NCBI GenBank assembly: GCA_016713765.1
Contig: JADJON010000001.1
Coordinates: 2,108,001-2,172,000 of the forward strand
DNA from: Bacteroidota bacterium
Lineage (GTDB): Bacteria > Bacteroidota > Bacteroidia > AKYH767-A > 2013-40CM-41-45
Reading direction: 5' to 3'
DNA: 64,000 nucleotides
Positions within the stretch are counted from its first letter, which is position 1, and each line of letters begins with the position of its first letter. The position numbers and the translations under genes were made by a program. Positions 57,123-64,000 of this stretch are shown in pieces. The notes beneath the pieces were generated by a model. The model searched no databases, was not told the origin of the DNA, and saw only the letters and a list, made by a program, of their open reading frames with translations.

Positions 57123-58756
57123 CAGCGGATGGAATAAGTTCCTTCTGCCACCAGTTTGATGCGCAGGCGGTAATGTTCATAGAATTGAACCAACACAGGG
57201 TAAGCGGGGGTTGTGAACCGGCCGCGTATCCCGATCTTCCTGGCCGACTGCAAACGGGATTTCCGCTCGGCTTCGACAGGTATTTCTAGGCGCGTCGATC
57301 GGGCGGCTACCACGTTCATCGCGCCATCTACATAAGCGGATGGAATCAGGTTTCCCTGCTGCAGCAGCGAATCGGTTACAGTCCCGTTCTCGTCTATTAG
57401 GAAAAATTGCAACTCGATGTTGAGCGGGAAGCCGTTCTCGGCAACCATCGTCACCATAGTAGGTCCAACGGGATCCAGGTTAGTCAGGTTATCTGCCGTC
57501 AAGTCCAGCGTGTCAGCCAGGAGTATCTGATTGGCGGCAAACCTGAGTGGTAGTTCAAGTCGCAGGCGTGAGGCAACGAGACGGTCACTGTAAACGAAAT
57601 CATTGCTTCCTGAAACATTGCCCAGGGGATTGAGTGAAAGATCCAGATTGTAATCCAGACGATCGGGAATATTCTCCAGCAGATCCACCAGGTTACTGTT
57701 CGAACGGTCCAGGCTCAAGCTAAGCGTGGAAGGCCTGACCGGATCCGAAGCGTTGCCGCTTTCCGAAGCACGGTTGATGTTCAGCCGGGTATTGAGGATG
57801 CCTGGCGCTGTTAGCGGGATCGTGGTACCGGTGCGATTGTTGGTCGCCTCCAGGTTAGCTATGATCGCCGACGCGTCAGCGCCGATGCTGTTGATCACAT
57901 CAAGCCTGAGCATCGCGCTGTCCAATTCTACGGTGCCGTCACGTATGATATTGCCTAATCCGACATTAGCGTAATCCGAGAGGTTCACCGAAGTTTGCCC
58001 AAGGTATCCTTTCGCGTAGGAAGGTTCGATCGAAAGCAGTGTGCTTTCCAGGTTGATCATGGTGTCACCCGGATTTACGGTAAATGCCGATCCTGCGGGA
58101 TCGGAAACAGCTTGAACATTGTAGGCGATGGTGTTGACGAGTAGTCCGCTGGCACCGGTTAGTTCTACGTCATAACCATCGAAATCGTATGTTCCGTTGA
58201 AAATGGTCGGCGAACTGATGCTGCCGGGGCCAACATCCTGTACAACCTGGAACTGGTTACCGTTCTTAATCGCTTTTGGAATCGTATAGGTAAAATAGAT
58301 GCGTGTAGGAAGCGTGTTTCGAATACTCAAGCCGATCTTGCCGGTCCGGATGTAGGCCTTCTTTAGCTCAACGCCCGATATGCCCAGACGGACATTGTTG
58401 TCGTTGGTGTAAAAAGGCGTGTTCGGTTGTACGAGATAGGGGAAGAGGGACCATATGTAAAGCGTCTGAATCGAGGTGTCCGGGATCGTATAAATCGAGT
58501 CGAGGTCCAGGTTGTCAACCGTCTCTTCATATACCACGCGGATTGCTCCGTTCGCTTCGGCTTGAGTCAGCGAATCCGCAAGGAGTTGGTTGATGCCAAT
58601 GTCCGCGAAAAGCAAAGGGCCGGCGACTTCTACGTCCCACTGCGGGCGATCATTTTCCTTTTTACATCCCGGTAGCGACAAGCCGGGCAGGAGCAGGATG
58701 GCGAAGAAAGTAAACGGGCTGTTCAGGAATCGTAGGGCTATTGTTCTGAACGACAT
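57122..58756 (-). CDS. Large lipoprotein of unknown function
   Basis: 544 residues. Signal with lipobox (FTFFAILLLPGLSLPGC, Cys near residue 30) followed by KKENDRPQWDVEVAGPLLFADIGINQLL, a start seen in Bacteroidota lipoproteins of unknown role. The mature part is beta-rich with repeating Ig-like segments (ELTGASGLLVNTIAYNVQAV and LSLNPLGNVSGSNDFVYSDR). No catalytic motif is seen. It is the first gene of the operon with the barrel protein and kdsA. The ATG at 58756 is preferred to a TTG at 58762. Expected on the outer membrane. Confidence 0.75.
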   Translation of the reverse strand: MSFRTIALRFLNSPFTFFAILLLPGLSLPGCKKENDRPQWDVEVAGPLLFADIGINQLLADSLTQAEANGAIRVVYEETVDNLDLDSIYTIPDTSIQTLYIWSLFPYLVQPNTPFYTNDNNVRLGISGVELKKAYIRTGKIGLSIRNTLPTRIYFTYTIPKAIKNGNQFQVVQDVGPGSISSPTIFNGTYDFDGYDVELTGASGLLVNTIAYNVQAVSDPAGSAFTVNPGDTMINLESTLLSIEPSYAKGYLGQTSVNLSDYANVGLGNIIRDGTVELDSAMLRLDVINSIGADASAIIANLEATNNRTGTTIPLTAPGILNTRLNINRASESGNASDPVRPSTLSLSLDRSNSNLVDLLENIPDRLDYNLDLSLNPLGNVSGSNDFVYSDRLVASRLRLELPLRFAANQILLADTLDLTADNLTNLDPVGPTMVTMVAENGFPLNIELQFFLIDENGTVTDSLLQQGNLIPSAYVDGAMNVVAARSTRLEIPVEAERKSRLQSARKIGIRGRFTTPAYPVLVQFYEHYRLRIKLVAEGTYSIR

Positions 58757-58859
58757 AGTCAATGTACAGTCTCGTAAGATGCGTATTTTATCAGCATGAC
58801 GGTCCTGATTTCGGTTGAAGTTATCAGCGCAATGTCATTTACCAACCGGATTCACCTGC

Positions 58860-60143
58860 TCAGTAATCGTATTTATCCTTCCAACGAACTTTCAACCATT
58901 CCCGAAGTTCGTTTTCCCGGCTGTTCTTCCCTGGATCATACAGGCGTGTACCGCTGATCTCCGAAGGCAGGAACTCTTGTCCGGAAAAACTGCCTTGCCT
59001 GGAATGATCATAGGCATAGCCTTTACCATAGTCCAGTTCCTTCATAAGCCGGGTAGGGGCGTTGCGGATGTGTAAAGGGACCGGCAGGTCGCCGGTTTTG
59101 TTGACCAGTGCAAGGGCTTCTTCAACGGCCATGTAGGAAGCGTTGCTTTTGGGAGAAGTGGCCAGGTAAACGGTCGCCTGAGAAAGGATGATCCTGCATT
59201 CCGGGTAGCCGATGCGATTCACTGCTTCGAAGCAGGCATTGGCGATTACCAATGCGGTCGGATTAGCCATACCGATGTCCTCCGAAGCCAATATCAACAT
59301 CCTACGCGCGATGAAGGACGGGTCTTCACCGCCTGCGATCATACGCGCCAACCAATACACGGCTGCATTCGGGTCGCTGCCCCGCATGGATTTGATGAAC
59401 GCGCTGACGATGTCATAATGCTGCTCGCCCCCTTTGTCGTATCGAGCCAGATTCTGCTGCGCAACGGAGAGCACTGCTTCGTCTGTCATGATCGCTGGCG
59501 AGGACGGCGGCATGGATTGTACCACAAGCTCCAGCAAATTCAATAGTTTGCGGCCATCTCCTCCTGAGATGCGGAGCAAGGCATCGGTTTCCTTCAAATC
59601 GACTTTTCGCTGGCGCAGGTAGTCGTCGCGCTCGATCGCCTGTTGCAACATGGCCAGCAACGCTTGGCGCGTCAGCTCCCGCAAAACGTAAACCTGACAG
59701 CGGCTGAGTAAGGGAGAAATCACCTCGAAGGATGGGTTCTCCGTTGTGGCGCCGATCAGGGTGATGATGCCTTTTTCGACCGCGGCCAACAACGAATCCT
59801 GCTGGGACTTGCTGAACCGGTGGATTTCATCGATGAAAAGGATTGCATTTCCGGGAACCTCTTTCAACTCCCTCGAATATTGGGAAGCTTTTTCGATGAC
59901 TTCCCTGACATCCTTGACACCCGACGAAACGGCACTTAGGATATAGAACGGCCGGCGGAGCTTTTTCGCGATGATACCCGCCAAAGTCGTTTTACCGACT
60001 CCGGGAGGTCCCCATAAAATCATGGACGGGATGGTATTGGCTTCGATGGAACGGCGCAACACTCCGCCCGGTCCGACCAGGTGTTCCTGTCCAATGTAGT
60101 GGTCCAGATCTTCTGGACGCATGCGCTCGGCGAGCGGACTCAT
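58860..60143 (-). CDS. rarA: RarA/MgsA recombination ATPase
   Basis: 427 residues, cytoplasmic AAA+ clamp-loader-like ATPase that acts at stalled replication forks. MSPLAERMRPEDLDHYIGQEHL start, Walker A GPPGVGKTTL, Walker B LFIDEIHRF, sensor 1 LIGATTENPSF, arginine-finger region SPLLSRCQVY, then the MgsA C-terminal tetramer domain (KSMRGSDPNAAVYWLARMIAGGEDPSFIARRMLILASEDIG, read for its core). Standard length. A TACCTTTG element lies 4 bases before its ATG. Confidence 0.95.
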   Translation of the reverse strand: MSPLAERMRPEDLDHYIGQEHLVGPGGVLRRSIEANTIPSMILWGPPGVGKTTLAGIIAKKLRRPFYILSAVSSGVKDVREVIEKASQYSRELKEVPGNAILFIDEIHRFSKSQQDSLLAAVEKGIITLIGATTENPSFEVISPLLSRCQVYVLRELTRQALLAMLQQAIERDDYLRQRKVDLKETDALLRISGGDGRKLLNLLELVVQSMPPSSPAIMTDEAVLSVAQQNLARYDKGGEQHYDIVSAFIKSMRGSDPNAAVYWLARMIAGGEDPSFIARRMLILASEDIGMANPTALVIANACFEAVNRIGYPECRIILSQATVYLATSPKSNASYMAVEEALALVNKTGDLPVPLHIRNAPTRLMKELDYGKGYAYDHSRQGSFSGQEFLPSEISGTRLYDPGKNSRENELREWLKVRWKDKYDY

Positions 60144-60147
60144 GCCC

Positions 60148-60155
60148 CAAAGGTA
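60148..60155 (-). promoter_or_regulatory. -7 element TACCTTTG of rarA, 4 bases before its ATG
   Basis: Exact TAnnTTTG on the minus strand, ending 4 bases before the rarA ATG at 60143. Confidence 0.55.
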
Positions 60156-60164
60156 AGCAAATGC

Positions 60165-61697
60165 TCAGCGTGTGATCATCAACGGAAGGCAGGTCGGAGC
60201 CGTTCCCTCCGAACCCAGCCGGAGGAGGTAAACTCCAGCCGGAAGATCGTCCAGCGAAAGAACATATTCCGAAACTCCAACTTGAACCTGAGAAATTCGG
60301 ATCATTTTACCGGACAGGTCAAGCATTTCCACACGTATTGGGTTTGCCAAAGGTTGTTCCCAGCGAATGAAGGTGGTGCTATTGGCAGGATTGGGGAATA
60401 ATTGAGGTTTGGAATTTCCCGCCGTGGAATGATCGACTCCAACTATGCAGCCTAAGGAGGACAATTGGCTCCGGATGTTGCTTCCCCGGTCCTGGATGAA
60501 CGACTTGATGCCGGCGATCCATTGTGTACCCATGGGGCTGGTAATGCTGATGTCGGAAACCACGTTGTCCTCGAACTGTTGATTGGAGAAGGTCTTCATC
60601 GAATCGGCATACACGAACGGACGGATGATCGGGACAATGCTGTCGATGATCGGGTCAAAGTAGGTATTACTGAAATCTTCCGACACTAGGCACAGCGCCT
60701 GAATGTAATCGCTCCGGTATCCCGGGTCGCCCAGCACGCGTTGACACAAGGGTCGCCCTGTCGCATTACTGATGTAATCCCACGATAAGGTTTTGATCTG
60801 TGCAAGACTGAGTTGTTGCTGGAAATTCCCGAACGCTTCGTTTACATCCCAGTGGATCCATTCGAAGCGATCGGATACACTTTCGTGATAAATGAAATAA
60901 TTGTGACCGGAGCCGATGTAGGAATCCAGATTGGCGAACAGGTTGTCGGCAGCCCAATGGCGGAAGAAAGGCCAGGTGTTCAGCACTTCGGCCAGTGAAT
61001 CATGAAAGGCTGTTCCGCTGTTATTGATCTTATCGATCAGTCGGATCAGGTCACTCCAGTCGTTGGCCGTTTCGTTATTATCCAGTTCATAACGGTTGTA
61101 ATACAAGTTCGGACTGCTTCCATACCAGCGCAGGTCACCGGAAGGATCACCCTTGAACCGGTTGCCGGAACTGCTACCGAACCAACGGTCGCAAAAGTCG
61201 TTATTGACCTCTTCGACCAAAGTGTATAAACCCCAATAGGTGCCATTGACGAAGACCCTGGCATAGGAGCATCTGGGTGCCGCTATGTCGTGTGAAACCA
61301 GAAAATCGAGCATCAGTTTTTCCCGGAGAAAGCTGGGATCTTTGAAGCCATTGTTCAGGTTGAATTTCTTGATGCCATCATATTCCTGACCGGATACGAA
61401 TTCGATCAAATCAAGCTTGAAAGATTTCTTCGGTCCGGGATTGTTATAAGAGCTATTGCCTTTGTATTTAGCGCCGCTGTTAGAAAGCACTTGGCCGTCT
61501 ATGGTCAGGTCGCATACGGTATAAACATCCGCTGTATAATTGGTCGACAGCGTATCGAGATAGGAAAGCTGGTGGAACTGCAGGTACACATCATGCACGA
61601 CGGCTTGCGACCAGAGTTGTTGTCCGGCTGTTTGGGCCGTTGCAAGATGCAATCCGGCGGACACGATCGAAAATACCAGGAACAGAAATTGACGCAT
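60165..61697 (-). CDS. CotH-kinase-family protein with T9SS sorting domain
   Basis: 510 residues with a signal peptide (MRQFLFLVFSIVSAGLHLATAQ). CotH protein-kinase-like domain at about residues 30-390: SGAKYKGNSSYNNPGPKKSFKLDL (ATP-contact Lys residues, shown in part), a large lobe with EVNNDFCDRWFG, and the metal-binding HWDVNEAFG motif. It is followed by a T9SS sorting domain (FPNPANSTTFIRWEQ and AGVYLLRLGSEGTAPT). CotH of Bacillus phosphorylates spore-coat proteins; secreted CotH domains in other bacteria are mostly uncharacterised. The key motifs look intact. It is followed on the same strand by rarA, whose ATG is 21 bases downstream. Confidence 0.85.
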   Translation of the reverse strand: MRQFLFLVFSIVSAGLHLATAQTAGQQLWSQAVVHDVYLQFHQLSYLDTLSTNYTADVYTVCDLTIDGQVLSNSGAKYKGNSSYNNPGPKKSFKLDLIEFVSGQEYDGIKKFNLNNGFKDPSFLREKLMLDFLVSHDIAAPRCSYARVFVNGTYWGLYTLVEEVNNDFCDRWFGSSSGNRFKGDPSGDLRWYGSSPNLYYNRYELDNNETANDWSDLIRLIDKINNSGTAFHDSLAEVLNTWPFFRHWAADNLFANLDSYIGSGHNYFIYHESVSDRFEWIHWDVNEAFGNFQQQLSLAQIKTLSWDYISNATGRPLCQRVLGDPGYRSDYIQALCLVSEDFSNTYFDPIIDSIVPIIRPFVYADSMKTFSNQQFEDNVVSDISITSPMGTQWIAGIKSFIQDRGSNIRSQLSSLGCIVGVDHSTAGNSKPQLFPNPANSTTFIRWEQPLANPIRVEMLDLSGKMIRISQVQVGVSEYVLSLDDLPAGVYLLRLGSEGTAPTCLPLMITR

Positions 61698-61741
61698 GGC
61701 GGGTGATGGAAGTCCGTTGGACATCTAATGGGTAGCTGGGT

Positions 61742-63034
61742 TTAATCCGACCATCGCCCAAATCGATCACGCGCGGCCTGCTCGAGCAGTTCGCGGTCAT
61801 CGGGATGAGCGATGCGGATCAATTCGCGGGCGCGTTCCCGCAGGTTTTTCCCGAACAGGTAGGCAATACCGTGTTCGGTGACCACATAGTGGACATGGGC
61901 GCGCGTCGTTACCACTCCGCCACCTTGCTTAAGGAAGGGCGTTATCCGGGAAACACCTTTCTGTGTACGCGAGGGCAGCGCGATGATGGCTTTCCCGCCC
62001 TTTGACAAGGCCGCGCCACGCATGAAATCCATCTGACCACCCACACCGGAATACTGATAAGTGCCGATAGAGTCCGAACAGATCTGTCCGGTCAGGTCGA
62101 TTTCAATGCAACTGTTGATGGCCACCATCTGGTGGTTCTGACGGATAACGGATACTTCATTGACATAGTCGATGTCCAGAAAGGTGAAGAACGGGTTGTC
62201 ATGAACATAGTCGTACAGTTTGCGGCTGCCCAGACAAAAACCGGTCACCACCCGTCCGGGGTGCTTCGTTTTGAGTTTATTGTTGATGACACCCGATTCG
62301 ATCAACGGAATGATCCCGTCGGAGAACATTTCCGTATGAACGCCCAGGTCACGGTGGTTGCCGAGACAACTCAGCACCGCATCCGGAATGGCGCCAATAC
62401 CCATTTGAAGCGTAGCGCCATCAGGAATCAATTCGGCGATGTACTCGCCGATCTTCCGTTCGGTGGTGGTTACCCGATCGCCGAAAACCGTCTCGTGCAA
62501 GGGCTCTGGCGCATAAACCAGTGCATCCAGTTCGCTGACATGAATGAGTCCATCGCCGTGGGTTCGTGGCATAAGTGGATTGACCTGCGCAATGACATGT
62601 TCGGCTGTATTGACGGCGGCTCGGGCGATATCCACAGAGGTGCCAAGGGATACGAAGCCATGCGCATCCGGCTCCGATACCTGCACCAACGCCACATCCA
62701 GGGGCATGATACCGGTGCGGAAGAGATCCGGGATTTCGCTGAGAAAGACCGGAATGTAGTCGGCACGCCCTTCGTTCACGGCGGGACGGATCGGCTCGGA
62801 AACAAAGAATGAATTGATGTTGAAGTTGCCCTCATACCGGGATTCGGCTATCGGGAAGTCCCCCAGTACACTGATACAGACGATTTCCACGTCCTTTAGT
62901 CGTGGAGCTTCCCCGGCCAGTGCCCGTACAAGATGGGTAGGAGTCGCCGCGCTGCCGTGAATGAAGACCCGCTGACCGGATTGGACTACCTGGAGCGCCT
63001 CCGAAGCCGGGAGGTAATCTACTTTGTATTGCAT
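61742..63034 (-). CDS. Acetyl-CoA hydrolase/transferase family protein
   Basis: 430 residues, cytoplasmic. Two-domain CoA-transferase family: N-terminal half with GQRVFIHGSAATPTHLVRAL and the middle LQMGIGAIPDAVLSCLGNH; C-terminal half with the catalytic Glu region INSCIEIDLTGQICSDSIG and GVGGQMDFMRGAALSKGG, then VVTTRAHVHYVVTEHGIAYL. It matches 4-hydroxybutyrate CoA-transferase or acetate:succinate CoA-transferase-like enzymes; the exact acyl group cannot be read from sequence. The ATG at 63034 gives MQYKVDYLPASEAL, a usual start, 8 bases after a TATCTTTG element. It is divergent from the cupin gene. Confidence 0.88.
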   Translation of the reverse strand: MQYKVDYLPASEALQVVQSGQRVFIHGSAATPTHLVRALAGEAPRLKDVEIVCISVLGDFPIAESRYEGNFNINSFFVSEPIRPAVNEGRADYIPVFLSEIPDLFRTGIMPLDVALVQVSEPDAHGFVSLGTSVDIARAAVNTAEHVIAQVNPLMPRTHGDGLIHVSELDALVYAPEPLHETVFGDRVTTTERKIGEYIAELIPDGATLQMGIGAIPDAVLSCLGNHRDLGVHTEMFSDGIIPLIESGVINNKLKTKHPGRVVTGFCLGSRKLYDYVHDNPFFTFLDIDYVNEVSVIRQNHQMVAINSCIEIDLTGQICSDSIGTYQYSGVGGQMDFMRGAALSKGGKAIIALPSRTQKGVSRITPFLKQGGGVVTTRAHVHYVVTEHGIAYLFGKNLRERARELIRIAHPDDRELLEQAARDRFGRWSD

Positions 63035-63042
63035 AATGCGGG

Positions 63043-63050
63043 CAAAGATA
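63043..63050 (-). promoter_or_regulatory. -7 element TATCTTTG, 8 bases before the CoA-transferase ATG
   Basis: Exact TAnnTTTG on the minus strand, ending 8 bases before the ATG at 63034. Confidence 0.55.
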
Positions 63051-63122
63051 TTCCGAACTCCTGAATCGGCTCTGACCTTCATCAGGGAGAAACGTTGGAA
63101 AAGGTCGTGTACATCATATCCG

Positions 63123-63130
63123 TATCTTTC
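63123..63130 (+). promoter_or_regulatory. -7-like element TATCTTTC, 4 bases before the cupin ATG
   Basis: TAnnTTTG-like element ending 4 bases before the ATG at 63135. Confidence 0.4.
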
Positions 63131-63134
63131 GGAC

Positions 63135-63557
63135 ATGACAGCGGATGACTATATCCGGTACTTTCACATGATTGCCCATCCGGAGGGAGGGTACTTTGTA
63201 GAGACCTTCCGAAGTGCAACGAATATCTGCTTGGCTGACTTTGACAGTGACCGATCACTTGCCACCAGCATTCTTTTTCTGCTGAAAGCGGGTCAGTCCT
63301 CTGCCTTGCATCGGATTAAAAGCGATGAACTTTGGTATTATCACGATGGCGAAGGACTGGAAATTGTGGAAATCGATGAACAGGGCAGGGAAGTGGTGAC
63401 ACGGCTGGGAAAGCGTTGTTTCGACGGCGAAGTCTTGCAACATGTCGTACCTGCAGGTCGATGGTTCGGGGCCAGGTTGGCGGCTGAAGGGTCTTTCTGC
63501 CTGGTGGGTTGTCAGGTCAGCCCCGGATTCGACTTTAGGGATTTTGAATTGAAGTGA
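63135..63557 (+). CDS. Cupin-domain protein (DUF985)
   Basis: 140 residues, cytoplasmic cupin of the DUF985 family: YFHMIAHPEGGYFVETFRS, TSILFLLKAGQSSALHRIKSDELWYYHDGEGLEI with the typical H, E and Y metal or ligand positions, VVPAGRWFGARL and FCLVGCQVSPGFDF at the C-terminus. Structures of this family show a single small cupin barrel, but no activity is firmly known. The ATG at 63135 matches the family start (MTADDYIRYF); the longer frame upstream overlaps the divergent gene and is not protein-like. Confidence 0.9.
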   Translation: MTADDYIRYFHMIAHPEGGYFVETFRSATNICLADFDSDRSLATSILFLLKAGQSSALHRIKSDELWYYHDGEGLEIVEIDEQGREVVTRLGKRCFDGEVLQHVVPAGRWFGARLAAEGSFCLVGCQVSPGFDFRDFELK

Positions 63558-63600
63558 GCATTTTTGCACCCCGGAATATCAACTATTGATTCAAACACTA

Positions 63601-64000
63601 TGAGCCTTCACATAAACGCTGAAAAGGGAAGCATCGCACCCATCGTTCTGCTCCCGGGCGATCCGCTTCGCGCTAAGTACATCGCCGAAAACTGGTTGAA
63701 GGATCCAAAGCTGGTCAGCACCACGCGGAACATGTTCTACTTTACCGGTGAGTACAAAGGCAAGCGCGTCACCGTAGGTGGAAGCGGAATGGGCTGTCCG
63801 TCCATCGGAATCTACTCCTTCGAACTCTATACCGAATATCAGGTCGAGACCATTATCCGGATCGGAACGGCCGGTTCTTACCTCCCGAATCTGAAGACTT
63901 ACGAGTTGGTCAACGCCGAGTTTGCCTGCAGCGAATCGACCTACGCGCACAACGCTTTCGGCTTCGAAGGCAATAAGATGGTCCATCAAGGGCCTGCTTT
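63601..64000 (+). CDS. deoD: Purine-nucleoside phosphorylase, DeoD type (partial)
   Basis: First 133 codons of a gene that runs off the window end. It starts MSLHINAEKGSIAPIVLLPGDPLRAKYIAE, shown here for its LLPGDPLRAK core, then TRNMFYFTGEYKGKRVTVGG, GSGMGCPSIGIYSFELYTE and IIRIGTAGSY, all hexameric PNP (DeoD) landmarks including the phosphate-binding Gly and Arg. The enzyme splits purine nucleosides with phosphate to base and ribose-1-phosphate. It is 43 bases after the cupin stop, on the same strand. No stop is present before 64000. Confidence 0.93.

Noticed and set aside
1..64000. Mobile elements, prophage, CRISPR arrays, restriction or other defence systems
   Set aside because: No transposase, integrase, phage, Cas, methylase or toxin genes and no regularly spaced direct repeats other than the heptamer array were found on either strand.

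Overview
The window reads as a chromosomal stretch of a free-living member of the Bacteroidota. The evidence is six proteins with type IX secretion (T9SS) C-terminal sorting domains, two TonB-dependent receptors with N-terminal carboxypeptidase-like domains (one paired with a DUF4249 lipoprotein), a PorE-like OmpA protein, a Bacteroidota-type LptD, split PntA subunits, and repeated TAnnTTTG promoter elements. I cannot place it below phylum. Genes are dense: there are no tRNAs, rRNA operons, insertion sequences, phage genes or CRISPR arrays, and no gene-free stretch reaches 300 bases. One structural RNA gene, rnpB, is present.

Layout. 1-9.7 kb is an envelope and redox block: the end of an unidentified gene, a small beta-barrel protein, an unusual 7-base repeat, lptD, then divergently an amidase, an MCE/MlaD lipid-transport protein, a membrane Fe-S protein and its CCG-domain partner, a YdjM-like membrane protein and a SlyD-type isomerase. 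9.7-23 kb carries a DUF3127 protein, a T9SS protein with a lysyl-oxidase-like motif, a beta-propeller/GlcD/SDR operon, a TonB-receptor operon on the minus strand, and an operon of an AlkB-type diiron hydroxylase, a lipoprotein and a T9SS subtilase. 23-32.9 kb has phhB, trxB, a TonB receptor with DUF4249, rnpB, a large membrane protein and a three-gene minus-strand operon. 33-38.7 kb holds a PNGase F-like T9SS protein and a two-component system divergent from a T9SS protein, with a phased TTAAC array between them. 38.7-55 kb is mostly housekeeping: DinB, LEA14-like, phosphosulfolactate synthase, TPR, recF, DUF721, ndk, the proton-translocating transhydrogenase (with an unexplained small helical protein inside its operon), an MBL hydrolase, ffh, folD, queE and a PorE-like protein. 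55-64 kb has kdsA behind a lipoprotein/beta-barrel pair, rarA, a CotH-kinase T9SS protein, a CoA-transferase/hydrolase, a cupin and the start of deoD.

Common themes. Envelope building (LptD, KdsA, MlaD, amidase, TonB receptors) and T9SS secretion dominate. Many unlinked genes have a TAnnTTTG-like element only 4-8 bases before the start codon, which implies leaderless or nearly leaderless mRNAs. Several convergent gene pairs abut or overlap with no visible terminator.

The observations I rate most worth following are the degenerate heptamer array at 780-926, the phased TTAAC array at 37609-37664, the promoter-to-start spacing pattern, and the small helical protein inside the pnt operon. All functional statements rest on reading sequence by eye; no database search was run.
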